DNA of 64,000 nucleotides, taken from contig CM029382.1 in assembly GCA_017165825.1 (NCBI GenBank), positions 19,311,867-19,375,866 on the forward strand, given 5' to 3'. Source of the stretch: Hepsetus odoe (lineage: Eukaryota; Chordata; Actinopteri; Characiformes; Hepsetidae). Position 1 is the first letter of the stretch. Every line of letters begins with the position of its first letter. The notes under the pieces were generated by a model. The model was given only the letters and a program-made list of their open reading frames with translations. It did no database searches and was not told the origin of the DNA. Below are positions 25,289 to 39,300 of the stretch, one piece after another. The translations under genes were made by a program, and so were the position numbers.

Positions 25289-25460
25289 GCAAATATGATG
25301 GATGTCTATTACACAGAGCAAATATTTCACGTCCAGCAACCGAGTGTAATCAAATCAATTCTATTCTTTAATCTGAAGAATGAAACTAAATGACTCCAGC
25401 AGGTTATCACAGTTTAAAAGTTGTTAGCAGCAACTTCGCCTCTAGGGGACAGTGTATGTA

Positions 25461-25493
<33 letters not shown>

Positions 25494-26850
25494 TTGAGTG
25501 CAGTAGTTCAGTCCTGTAGTTTTGAACAGAGAGCCAGAGTGAAAATAAAAGTCACTTTTATTATTACAATAGAGTTCTATCAAAGTGATGCTCCTCATTT
25601 TTTACATTTACTAGCAGATCAAATTCATTCATTAATTTCATCCATCTTTCATCATTCTCCCATCCCCATCTTTTAGCATTCTCCCATCTTCTGATCTTAT
25701 CATATCATATTTTATATTTATAATACCATATTGCCATTACACCCTGAAATATTACTCATGTTAGATCTAAATCAGAAAGACACAGCTGTGTTTATTACAG
25801 TATCACTGATGAGCGAGCAATATTGTTGTATGTGAAATTTACATGCACATTAAAGTCGGTTTTAATTATTACATTAAATTAATGAATGCTTCATATTTAT
25901 TGAAATGTTATAGTTTTAATATTGGGTTGTACAATTGATTAATAACTTTTCTGTTTTAAAGAACAGAAATTATTTTATATACATACCACCTTCTATCTGC
26001 ACTTATTCTCTTTTTGACCTGCTTTACTTACCATATAGGTTTACACTTATGTGTGTTTTTCCTTGCATTGACAATTTTTTCTCTTTGTCTTAGTAGATGA
26101 GCATGTATCATTTCTCTGCACCACAGTGACCCTGACAGGGTAGCGATATATTAGTATTCATGTGTTGCACAGGGATAGATGCACTTTCATCAGTCGCTTT
26201 ACATTTGTGAGGTGGACGAACGGCGTCAAACAGAGTGGACATAAAACGGACCGTTTCAAACGTTTCAGACCGTTTTCTTTTTTGATTTAAAGTGATCCAG
26301 ATTTTGTTCATGTAAAAAACAGTTCAAAGAAAAGCAAAAAAAAGAGATTACAACTCAGAACTTTTAAAGTCTTCATGGTATAAAAGTGCAGGCGTCACTC
26401 ATAATAGACATTCACATTCAGACCATGTCCTGGGCTTGTCAACTGTGATGGCAAAGGAATAATCTCCACTAAAGGTTTGCCAAACACAGCTGAGGGCACA
26501 GCATTCCAGTCGAAGAGGCCTCCCGGAGTAATGCGTATGTGCGTGCACGCGTACCCCAGTGCAGTTCATCACTCCCAAAACCTCTATTTGGAGAAAAGCC
26601 ACTTACAGAGAGAGCTCTTAGGGTCATGAAATTCATGAGGAATATCCTCACCTTATAGGAACTGTTTTGTCTGGCTACCAGGGTATGTAATTCGACATGA
26701 ACTTATTACAAAGCTTGATTAAGCCTATAAATATCCACCACAGGAGGATTAATTCTGCAAAAATGAGTCAGTAAGAACAGGACTATGCATGAAAAGTCAG
26801 CAGAGATTTGGCCTGAATATGAGTGAAAAGAAGTGACAGTGGGATACGAG
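25289..26850. other. Intergenic, no gene recognised; (TG)n microsatellite at about 25,464-25,491
   Basis: Lies between SINE and P4HA3 3' end. Aside from the GT dinucleotide run, I see no repeat or open frame with a plausible product. The region is AT-rich. Confidence 0.5.
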
Positions 26851-26853
26851 GTA

Positions 26854-27334
26854 TTTATTTGATTGTTAATTACTAAAAATCCATAACAAATGGTATTTGA
26901 ATCGCAGTTTCATTTTTACACCGAATGCTCCTAAAACATGCAAAAAACTATGTACACCAAACCATACCCAAGAGTACTGAGTGCAGTGCTTTTTTGTATT
27001 TTCCAAGGAAATGGCGAAGCATGCACTGCTTTTTGGTTCTGGAGGTTTTTGTAGGCAAAGTTAAGAAAGTGATGTGTGCTCCAGTCTCTAGAGCACTAGC
27101 GAAGGGGCCAGCTTGATTTTGTGGCTGACTGCCAAATACACACACTCACAGTTTCAGTTCTCCCTTACTAGTGTCTATGTAGCTCCCTTCTTCCTGGTGC
27201 TGCTGCCTTAAATCACTTGTGCAGTCAGGCGGGCAGGCCAGCTCCAGCCTGGGTCCCCTCCTCCTTTCGCCCTGTGCTGCTCCATTGTGGATGCTGGCTC
27301 TTGTACTCCTGGTGGTCCCAGAATCTCAGAATTC
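26854..27334 (-). other. Probable 3' UTR of P4HA3
   Basis: Directly follows the P4HA3 stop codon on the minus strand. A candidate AATAAA signal (complement of TTTATT at 26,854-26,859) would give a 3' UTR of about 480 bp. The actual cleavage site cannot be read from sequence. Confidence 0.35.
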
Positions 27335-30300
27335 TCACTCTTCTGGGTTGGGACTGCAGCGCCGCTGAAACTCTTGCCCATACTCATGCACCCATTTATT
27401 AGCCACTGAAAGAGACAGGTTCATCTATTGCAGAATCTGCATGGTATGTTCGAATTTTGCTTTTTCCCCCTCACACTGTTTGAAAATAACAGCTAGCCTT
27501 TACATTGTGGGAACGTTTGACAACAATGGTCCACTATGACTTTGTATCTTATTAACATAAAAGAAGAAAAGCATAGAACTTCCAACATTTCTACATAAAG
27601 CAATATCTAAAAAAATATATCCATAAATCTAAATCTCTATATATAATCTTCATATATATAAGATTCTTATATATATATATATATATATATATATGGTCTC
27701 TTTCACCACCATCTATCTACAATGCAACAGCAAACCAACCAACCTACACCAGTCAAGACTCTTTGTTAATGAATTGATTCTGTTAGATAATGACTATAAA
27801 CCATACCCCACTTATCACCAATTAGGACAGGACACCCTGCATGCAGAGTGTCTCCATCGCCTTGGCCATTTCTATGCAGGTTCCACCAGAAGAGAGCACT
27901 ATTCTGAAAGAAAGACATGAAAAAAATATGCACCATTACAGCGAGAAGTGTAATATCATTGCATTATTTATCTTCTAAAAGCTTTGGCAAGCTTTTAACA
28001 ACTTAAAATGGATAGATTATAGGTCAGTGCTTAGGCCTGTTATGATAACCCATCTCCAAAAGGATTAGCTGTAGGTGGTGAAAGCCCAGGGGCCACAAAG
28101 GTCAAAGGGTCAGTTTTCAACAGGGATCAGTAGCGTTTCAGCAATGGCTCATTTACTAGAGTGCCATTCATTCCCCCGAAACAAAACCTCCAGTGTAACT
28201 GGATACCGTCTAACAACAACCACACAACACAGAAGCACTCAGAAATGTTGGCCCTCAAAACAAAGGAATGCCTCTTCGTCTTCGTCTGTAATGGCTACAA
28301 TTAGTGAAAATTCTGGGTGAAATCTCCCTTGAAATGGTTGAAGGGTTGTAATGATACACTTGATCCAAAATATTGTATTCTTGTCATTTTGAGCAAAATC
28401 TGAATTGAGCATAAATGTAAGTTTCACAATCTACAGACATATATGTCATTATCCTCAAAAGTCAAATAGCATGTAAGTGCCATATAAAATTATTGTGATT
28501 AACAATGCAGTTTTCTTCTTTGGTCATTTAATACAAAGGCTTAAAGTATAAGATCCTAGCAGCCAAAATGGCAAATTAACCATCTTAGGTGTATGAACTC
28601 TTTAATATTAACACTGGCTTAGACTCTGATATGAAATAATACACTGGACACAGTCACAAGTGTCAATGGTTTTCAGACTCAGAGTTGACCAAACTTTAAA
28701 GTATTCAAAGGAAATGTGTCCCACATGCTGGAAATTCTAGACTTAAATTAAAAGCTGCTAGACACATTCTGCTACATATGGAGTTAAACTTTTAAACTTC
28801 CCTAGATTACGTGTTGTTAGATGTGTTGTTAGTTGAAGGCATGAAGGTATAATCTATTATCCTATTTGCTCATTAAAAAGATGGATTTTCAGTCACTGTT
28901 TGTCAGCTCTGATGGTCAGGTGGTCGGGGAAGGTCATTCTACCACTAAGGAGCTGAAATTGAGAAGAGCCTTGAAGTTTGCTCTGCTTTTGAGGAGTAGA
29001 AGATCAGGTAAAGCTGAGCTTGATGCTCTGAGGTTGAGTTATAAAATGTGGTTTTATCACTGCTGGTAGGTAAAGACCAGACATGCTGCTGAATTTTAAA
29101 TCACGTGTAGGGTCCTGATGACCTTCAGAGTAAGGCCAGCTGGGAGCGAGTTGCGGTAGCTTAGTCTGGAAATTATACGTAACTGGATGAGTTTCTGGGC
29201 AGAGTCAGGGGTGAGGAAATGTTGAATTTACAATCAAAAATAAGACCTAGATTCCCTGCTTCCATTGTAGGAATGATAACCAGTTTCAAAAGTGATGGAA
29301 AGGTCAGGCTGTGGGAAAGAATCCACTGGATGAGCAGGAGCTCTGCTATTTTTAGGGTCCAGTTTAAGGTGATGAGCAGTTATCCATGCGAAAAGATCTT
29401 TCAGGCATGCAGATATGCAAATCATGATTTGAGGGTCATTGGGAGAAAAGGAAATTATTAACTGGGCATTGTTTTTGAAACAGTAATATGAAAATCCATG
29501 TGAGAATATTATTCTGGAAAAAAAGAAAAATGTAGGGCCTCAGTAGTGAGCCATGTGAAATACCAGTGGTAAATTTTCTGGGGCAGACTTGGATGCTTTG
29601 CGGGACAAACTTGGATGCTTTGCATGACAGCTGGTAACTCAGAACCTCAAGGTAGGATACAAGCCATTGGCAGGCAGAGCCAGTGATCAAGTAACCAAGG
29701 TTGGCGAGTGAAGCCAGAATGATCTGATGTTTGATAGAAAGACCTAGAATTAGAACCAATGACAGCTTTGATCTGGCCATTAGAAGTGAAACCTGTTTTG
29801 AGGTTAAGAAACATTATTGCTAATTTTTAATTATTTGGAAAGAAGGAAAAGAAGGGATACCCATCTATCATTATGTTTATAATATCATAGTGCAGTGTAG
29901 GCCTTTTGAGGATTATCATGGCATGAGACATGATCTGTTGTCATATGTCCATTTATCTTGAGTGACAAAGCAGAGAAGACCCAAAGGTTATGGCCAGAAG
30001 CAAAGATGATGGGATAGGATCAGGTGGGGGAAGCAATAGGGTTGCAAGATGTCATGAGCTGAAGAATATCATCCAGAGAGAGTGGAGTAAAGTAAAGGTT
30101 AGTGGGGGTTAGTTGTCCAGTAGAGAGAAGGAGAGGGGGGTCATGACTGAATGGAAGGTTTGTCTCATCTTGTCAATTTTTCCATCTCCTCTCAGGAGAG
30201 GGAAGAGGGAGTTGGGGGAGGAGGAGGTTTGAGGAGTGAAGAAAATGTGGCAGTTTATGAAGGTTGGATGCAGAAGCCTGGTTTTGAAGAAAGAGATCTA

Positions 30301-33300
30301 TGAAGCAGATTTTTCTATAGCAAAATTGGAACAGAACAGTATGAAAGGAGATCTGAGTAAAGGTGGAATTTCCTCCATCTTCCTTCCACTACTCTCAGTT
30401 CCCTTTAGTTGTTGCGAAGGACAGTGGATATTCATGGTGATGGAGATTGTGTCAGTCTAGAGGACAGTTTGCAGAGTTGGTTGTATGACAAGTAGATGGA
30501 GAAAAGATGGCAGCCATTTCTACATTTGAAGGACAGAGCGACGTTGCCTCAGGTGGGGCCAAGAAAGATAAAATTGTAGAGGTTAGAAAAAAGGAGCAAA
30601 AATAGAGGATGGATCAAGTGTGTATGACCATGTAAATGACAGAAGATAATGATCAGAAAGATGAAGAGATGTTACCTAGATGTTAACTGTAGGAATGGCT
30701 TTGGTGAAGAGGAAGCCTAGGCATTATAGGTTATGAGGGTTTCAGGATACTGGATGTATATAACATTGAGAGAATAAAAGAATGAGCAGAGAGCCATTGT
30801 CTTGGAATATGCTGGGGAGCAAGTCCATTTCTTCTACAGAGGTCCTGGTTGGTCCATGTTGGGAAATATAAAAACATGACACGGAAGCTAGTGGCATGAA
30901 AACAACTATTTTACATTGTGAAACACAGCACAGCACACAGTGAACCCCAATGAAATTCAACCTCTGCTTTTTACCCTAACACACCATACAGCAGGGGCCA
31001 GCTATTGAAAGCACCCTGGAAGCAGTGATAAGGACGGTACATTACTCAAGGGTACCTCAGGGCAACCTGCTGGTCTGGGATTTGAACCCATGACCTTCTG
31101 ATCCTGGGGCCTAGTCCCTAACCACTAGACCACCGCTGCCCCAACATGAGTTAGGGTGACACAGTAATTTAACTAGAACGTTTGTTTCCATAACTATTCC
31201 ATAAACTGAGGAAAGAGAGAGAAAGGAATACTAATCCATAATGGCATCCAAATCTCCAAGCTCTAAAATCAATGTGATCATTGCAAATAATAGCTCATGT
31301 GTTTATGTTATTATTGTGACAGGCCTACAGCTGGGTTTGTAAAATCTGACACTGAAATTGCTGGAGTGGATTAAGTTAAGCGCACCCTTTTATGTTCATA
31401 CAAAAAAATAAAATAAAAAAATCAATAGAATGCAACAGATACTGATATTCTCTGTGATGCACATTGTAACATTTGAACACTGCAATGCACTAATACAACT
31501 CTCTTTGTTCTGAACGTCAATGTAATGTTCTTGATGTGTGAGACGGTGGACACAATACCTCCACTACAGGGACACTGAAGTTGACGTAGATGAAGGCCGT
31601 GGATCCTCCTGCTTCCACAGAGCTGAGCTGCAGTGCACCACAATGTTCTCATTCACCTCATGTTAATCTCAGCACACACATCATTCAGTAGAGCTCATGG
31701 CACAGCGAAGCTTGTCGCCTGTCCAAAACTCACACACTGACTCTCTCGTGTTGCACTGACAAATGTTTTCCTTGGAGTAAAGTCTTATATATATTACCTT
31801 TGCACCACAGTACTGGACTGGATGACATTATCCGAAAGTCTTACATATATTACATATCCGAAAGTCTTACATATCACTTTTACTGATATTTCAAATATGA
31901 ACACAGTCATTCTAAAAAAAGCACATGCAGGATTTAAGACACAATGAACTTACGTATATCATAAATGTGGCCATTCGATTTCCTGAATTGAGCGTGTACA
32001 ACGGGCTGGATGCAGACTGCCAGAGGAATGAGAAAGGGGATATTATATCAGAACAAGCCTGGATTTGACCATTCATCAATCAACTTCACTAAAGAATTCC
32101 CACTAGTGAGTTATGGCATGCCTTTATATGAACACACATACCATCTACACAAGCTGACACCAAGATATAGGTAAGGCTGTGCATCATTATCATAAGGTGG
32201 GTTAAAAAGGGAAAATAAAATGTGAGATTTATTCTATGGCTAACCTTATCTTTTAGAATTCCCCAGACGGCATGTCATTAGCAAGCTAGATTAATGATAG
32301 CTTAGAGATAGCTATGGAAACCTTTTTTCCTCATCTATGTTTGGACCAGAACTAAGTGTGCCATGTGCAATTACACTGGTAAGAACACTGTGCTCTTAAT
32401 GAAAGTGAAGGATCTACTCACTGTAGCATGATCGAAGTGTGGCTCATAGTGGCCTCCAATGCCGTAGTTCACTACTTGCAGATGTTCAGCATAAGGAAAC
32501 TGAACATTTAGGCCTGTTAACAAAGTGATGCGCCGGTCCACCTTGCTAATGGCGGGATGTGCCGTGTCCTTTAGCCACGCACTGGAAAGCAACCAAACAT
32601 CAGCTGTGGAACTGAACCATTCTCAAACACATTTTGCAAAAAAATACTAGAATCATTTCTGTATCAAACAGGGGCAGTGAAGGCATAGTGGTCAGGGTTG
32701 GAATCCCAGACCAGTAGGTTGCCCTGAGGTACCCTTGAGCAAGGTACCATCTCCATCACTGCTCCCTGGGTGCTTTCAATAGCTACCCCCTGCTGCACGG
32801 TGTGTATGGGTGAAATGCAGAGGTTGAATTTCCTTGTGTCTCACTGTGTGCTGTGCCGTGTTTCGTAATGACCAATATAGTCAGTTTCACTTTAAATATG
32901 AAGAAGACATGCTCAATTGCTGCCAATTTATATGCAAATCTTCTTTAATAAATCTTTCTATAAGACTTCTTACTGCACTCGGCTGTTATTTGCTAGCTGG
33001 ATGGTAGAACGTCCACAACATTTCTAACACCTGGCACTGATTCACTGTCTGGAATAACAAAATTTCTAGTCCATATATACACAACAAATACTGTTTAGTG
33101 TTTTGAGAAGCAACTTTGTGAGCTCTCTAACATTCTGGATAACATATTATTTCAGTTTATAGTCTCATAATGTTGTGTGGTAGCTCAAAAGGTCCATGTT
33201 TTATTGAACTTAAATGTATAATTTATTGCTGCAATGTGGCCTTTCATGCTATTATGGCTGCAGCAAGCATGTAATCAACATTTATTACCTCTTGCTGATG

Positions 33301-36300
33301 CGGTAGTCGACAGTTGCCTGGTCCACCCCTGATGCCACTACTGATCTCCTCAGCTGAAAGAAGCATCAGAATAAAGATAACAAGACAAAACATAATGTTG
33401 TTTCAAACACAATGAGAAAAATGTTAAATAATATCCACAAACACATTAAAGCTTGTGGCATTATATCTTAAAGAGACTTCTTTGCATAATCCAATCACTG
33501 ATTAAAAAAAAGTTCTTCCAAATGGTCTGATATGAAATGGTTCATTGCACACAAATGCAGTCGTCTCAGCTGTCTGAGATATTTTAGTGATGGCAACCAG
33601 GGGTCATAATTGCATTGTTTGGTATTGAACATGATTGTTAAACCTATAGGTGCTTTGAGTTTTTATGTAATGTTTATAATTAAATATGAAAATGAAAAAG
33701 AAATCAAATAATGAATAAAAAATAATTAATTGTGAACACACGCACATACCTTTCTACATGAAGGAGTTCTCAAAAATGTGATTTCATTCAAAACCTTCCC
33801 TTAAAACTAATGTAGAGCCATGTCTCAGCCACCATATCTGTGATCAGTTCAGTCGGTACCTTTTTTTGAGGCAGCCTTAAAATTTTTTGAGGTATTAAAC
33901 TTATCTGGCATTCGTTTCCAATCACCCATGTTGTAAACCATTTGCTGCAGGCTATTCTGCAATGAAGAATATCACTTTAAACATCTTTGAATAGCGTTGT
34001 TCACATCTTTTCCATTTATTTATTCCAGAATTTTGCTGGAAAAAGGGTGGAACTCCATTTCTGCCCTGCAAGTAATTAGGATATCGATGATGTCCAAGAA
34101 ATCAACATGCTGAACTGAGGGTGTATCACTATGTAAAAAAAAGCATAATGCCGCCCTTCTTTTTGGATGCACTGTGTCAGCGTGTTTGAGCCTCCATCCA
34201 GAGTAACAATAAAAAGGTGACTGATGACTGAAATATATTTCTATTCCAATTTTCTTGCTCAAAGTGGTGGTCTGTGCACAAATGAAATCCCAAAATTACT
34301 GACTGTTGTGAAAATTGACTGTTGAACTGTTTACTTATGGGAACTGTCCCTGCTAAATGAGTAAATAGCGAAATAGAAATGCAACAACATTAAAGGAGAA
34401 AAGTAGATAAACAGATAGAGCCAGGTTTCTTTGAGCAGCACTCTCATGGAAAGGAACATGAATTTAAACTGAGCTACTGGCAAGGAAGTGAGATTTTTAT
34501 CCTTCGAAGAACGATGAAGGAAAGACTTAATTCGCCTTTCAATCTGCCCACACAAAAAATGACAGAGTGGAACCATACTGAACGGAATAACTGATGAAAG
34601 TGCTGGCATAGCGGGCTCTTCCCAAATGACTAATTCTCAACGTCTGCTTTCAATCAGCTCTCTAAAGCAACATCAGATGGAAGCACAATGATTAAAGTAG
34701 TGATGGCTCTTTTAAAATGAGGGGGATGCTGTTTCATTTTTTTTCTTGTGGTTCCCTGAATGAACCAACAGAAACAGGACAAAAACTTGGAACTCACTAT
34801 TTTGTGGGTCAGCCCTGACTTGATCATGAATAGTTTCTTTAAGCTATAGAGTGGCAGTCCTGCCAGAAATGGTTGGCAGCTCAGAACATTTTTTTCTGAA
34901 AGATTGAAGCCGCACTGTTCTTCTACTTAATCCCCAAAAGACATATTTTCCAAGCCTCAAGCACCATAAAGCATCAAAAATCACACACACACTGCTCTTT
35001 GTCTTTGATAACTAATCCATTTGTCATATGGAACACTCAACATTCACATAAGCTTTGATGCATTTTAATTCCCATCAATTATGATGCAAAAACAATCTGG
35101 TGAAAATTCCATACTTTTTCCTTTAACTCTCCCTTTAAAACCATCTTTGAATTAAAAAAATGGGGCTACAATGGGATAGTACTGTTTCACCCTTCTTTGA
35201 TCTGAATGTGGGCACATGATACATCCACAACTGGGAAACTGAAGTTAACTTTTTCCTCGGTGAGCCAAATAATAGACACTTATTGAAAATGTCCATCTTA
35301 TTAGCAAGCACGAATGATCTGAATTCTGATTCTGAATGTTTCTCTTTTGGTCCACAGCTTCCAAGCTTTCCACTCAAACATTACTGGAGCTGCTAAAAGC
35401 ACATTCAACTTGGACAAGGTGCTTGAATTTTGCCTTCCACAAATGAAATCTTGCTGTACATTGGTGACTTACAACTTTGTCTGGGCCTGTCCCATATGCA
35501 TCCTAAACCCACAGTCCTCAGTGCAGCAGTGAAGGGAAATACAGCTCAAACCTGCATAACTTATCTGCTTTGTTGGTCCGATAGGTTTGTTAGGTCTTAG
35601 CCTTTACCTTAAGGAATTTCGAGTAACAGGACACTGCTGAGCCTGCATCGGTGCAGTCCTCACCACAACATAGAACATTTATTATTCACACGTCTTTTTC
35701 AGATGCTCAGTCCAATAAGTCAGTGCTCATGCGTCAGGGCAGCTGGATTAAGATGTGCACATGTTTAAGCAAGAATAAGAAACTGTTAGCTTTAAGATAC
35801 ACTTTTTGTAGCAATGACTCACCCCTGGTACGGCAGAATTCCTGATGCTCTGGGCCTCAACTCCCGTGACGAAATCATGAAACAGCACCACATAAGGCTG
35901 CAGGCTGACTAGCTCACGTTTCATGGGTTGCATAAGCAGGCCAGGGCTACCATTGGTGAAATAGTCACAAAACAGTCTGGGGTTTTCATAGAGCTTTGGC
36001 TGTAAGAAGAAACAAGCATCTGAGCTTCATTACCCATATGAAACAACCAAAAGTCCAATGCCCTGCAAGAAAACTTAAAGCCCATGTTTTTGCATGCACT
36101 ATAATAGTAATTATAAAGCAGCTGTTCTGTAAATATATACGGTAGTTTACCATTATACTGTACTGGCAAAATACTAAACCCTCTCCAATAAGATTACTCT
36201 GAACTGTAGTATTTAAAATCCTTCACCTTTCTCACCTCTACTCCCTGCATCCTAACCACTCCACTTTCTTCCCTTTCATTCACACTCATGTATGTATCTT

Positions 36301-39300
36301 TGTCCTGCTCTCTTTCATTCCTCTCCTCTCTAGAGCATATCTCCATCTCTCCAGGTTCTCCTCAATCTGCTCCCTACTCTCACTATAGATCACAATATCA
36401 TCAGCAGACATCATCGTCCAGGGAGATTCCTTTTTTATCTTGTCCGTCAACCTGTCCATTACCATTGCAAACAAGAATCACCCTCATTCTTCAAAATCAC
36501 TAATAGTTCTTCTCCACTGCCATCTCTCCTAAACACCTCCATGCTTAAATCTGGAGCAACATCTGGACCAACAGCCTTTCCATTCTTTATCCTTTTCATC
36601 GCTGCATTTAATACAGTCTTGCTAAACTGCTGCACTTCCTGGTTCACTATGTTCATATCATCTAATCTTCACTCTTATTCTCTTCATTCATCACCCTCTC
36701 AAAGTATTCTTTCCATCTGCTCAACACTCCCCCCTCACTTGTGAGTACATTTCCATTTCTATCCTTAATCGCCCTGATCTGCTGCAAATCTTTTTCAGCT
36801 CTGTTTCTCTGTCTAGCTGATCAGTATAGGGCCTTTTCTCCCTCCTTACTGTCCAACCAAACACCTTATCTTTGGCCTTCCCCACTGCTTTCTTCATCCT
36901 GCGCTTCACCTCCTTGTACTCCTGTCTACTTTCTTTATCTCTCTGGCCATCTAATTTCTTCTTCGCTTGCCTCTTCTTCTGTATACACTCTTTATCCTCC
37001 TTCTTTCCATATGTCACACCTTTCTAGCTGTCTTCCTTACCATTTTTGCAGTTGTTTCCACACAATATGGTAACTCTTCACTACCTCCCAGTGAAGGTGT
37101 TAACTCCTGCCTGAATTCCACCTCTGTCTTCCTTCTTCAGCTTCGACTTAGCTGTCACCATCTCCCCTGTCACTACTTTGCAATTTCCAGTCTCCTTCAG
37201 ACTGACTGTCCTGCAAAGAATATAATCCACCTGTGAGCATCTTCCTCCATTCTTACACGTCACCCTGTGCTCCTCCCTCTTCTTAAAATAAGTATTTTCT
37301 ACAGTCATTTCAATCCTTTCAGCAAAATCTACAACCATTTGCCCTTCCTCATTCTTCTCCTCAACACCATACCAACCCATTTGCTCCTCATCACCTCTGT
37401 TCCCTTCACCAACATGTCCATTTAAGTCCCCGCCAATCACCAATCTCTCCCCAGGGTACACTCTGTATCAAATCACTCCAGAATTTATTTTCTACTCTAT
37501 CTCCCAACCAGGGTTAGGGTTAGTTCTGACCCTCACTTCCACTCTACTCCACTTCCTTCACTCATCATGCACCCAGACATGCCTTCCTCCTCCTCTTCTA
37601 CTTGTCAGAAATAGTGGCGGTCGTTGTTAACCCAGGCCTCGACCAACCCGGTATGGAAATCCGTTTCGCACTCCGCATGTTAATTTGCCAGTTTAACACC
37701 AGATGCCCTACCTGACATAACCCTCCCCATTTATCCGGACTTGGTACCAGCATGAAGAAATACACTGGCTTGTGCATCCCTAGTAACTGGGTTAAATGGC
37801 CTGTAATGACACAGATGACTGATTCAAGTTCCTTGGAACACATTATTATAGTAATACCTGAGATCCCTGAGTTTGGCATAGTCTCTCATATGTCTCTCTG
37901 GTCCTCAGGTAGGTGGTACTGGGCCTCTTCAACACTGACCTGGAGCTCAGAGTGGGTGGCCTTTCAACTAGCAGTTTCTCATACTTCTCCACATTAAGGA
38001 GAATCCTTTGGTTCAAGGGATCTTGAAGAAAATGCTTAAATTCAAAAGTAAATTCAAGCAAGGTGGCAAACATTTGAATATTTATGTACATTTCTAAAAG
38101 CATTTCTATATACATAACAAATGATTCTAGAAATGTTAGATGAATTAGAAACCAACTGTATCTATACCAAATTCACTGCCCACCCAAAAAGAAAGTCAAA
38201 CTCTGATATTTCTTTGTGCTCTAATTATTGCATGCATTCGCTGTGGCATTGTTTCGATAAACTTCTGCAATGTCACAACATTTATTTACATCCAGAGATG
38301 CATTCATTTTTTGCCAAGCACTTGTAGAGATGATGGGAGAGTTGGGCCTCAAATTCTTCTCCAGCACATCCCAAAGATTCCCAAGGGGGTTAAGGTCTGG
38401 ACTCTGTGGTGGCCAATCCATGTGTGAAAATGATGTCTCTGCTGGGTGGTGGTCCAGTGGTAGGATACTTGCCAATGGACTTATGGCTCAAGAGGTCCCA
38501 GGTCGAATCCCACCTATGGCACTACCACGACTGGGTGCCTGAGCAAGACCCTTAACCCTGAGTTGCTCTAGGGGGACTGTCATTGTAATTAGGACATGAA
38601 AGTTGCTCTTAACCCAATATTAGTAGTTTCAGCTTCTCCTTAGAGGTATTCTTAACTTGATGCTGATAATTTGACCCTTCTGAAACAGATGAACATCTTT
38701 TCCCCAACCACAGGATGTGTCTTCCAACATGGTTGTTTAAGTAATGAGAAGCTACTCACTGCATCAGTTAGGGTTAACATAAACAGCATCATCCATGCAA
38801 TAATTATCCAATGGGAGGCTCTTACCTATTTGCTTTGTTAAATCCAGGTGGTGACTTTTTTTTGGACAGGCAGTGTATATGACAATTAGAACCACACCCC
38901 ATATGCCAACAAATGGTTAACAAATGGTTCAGAGAAACACATTAAAAACTGCCTATCACTGTATACTACAATGTGCACCTGTTCAAAGTGAAACTGATAA
39001 AATGGACAATCACTTTTGATAGGCGGTAGAGTCTGCTGCAACAGAAAAGTGTGTGACTATCTAGGCATGCACTTTTTGGTTCTAGCCATGATTATATTTA
39101 TGGAAAATGAATAATTGCATTCAAAAATCATGAAAATGTATTCAAGCATTGATGTGGTATTATTGCCATATTCGTCGGCCAACCCCCACTTCCACGTGGC
39201 AGGCTGTCTGTTTTAACACGATAGCTTTACCTTGACGTAATAGTTCCAGAGAAAGACTGAGTGCAGAGGAGATGTTCCCTGTCTGGAGTAATACAAACAA

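Noticed and set aside
26108..26311. Frame with NKIWITLN considered as the P4HA3 C-terminal exon
   Set aside because: The true last exon (VANKWVHEYGQEF, acceptor CAG) is at 27,335-27,405 and fits the phase exactly.
34020..34609. Minus-strand frames of 80-92 residues in P4HA3 intron 7
   Set aside because: No homologue recognised, and the P4HA3 exon phases on either side join without them. Possibly old transposon debris.
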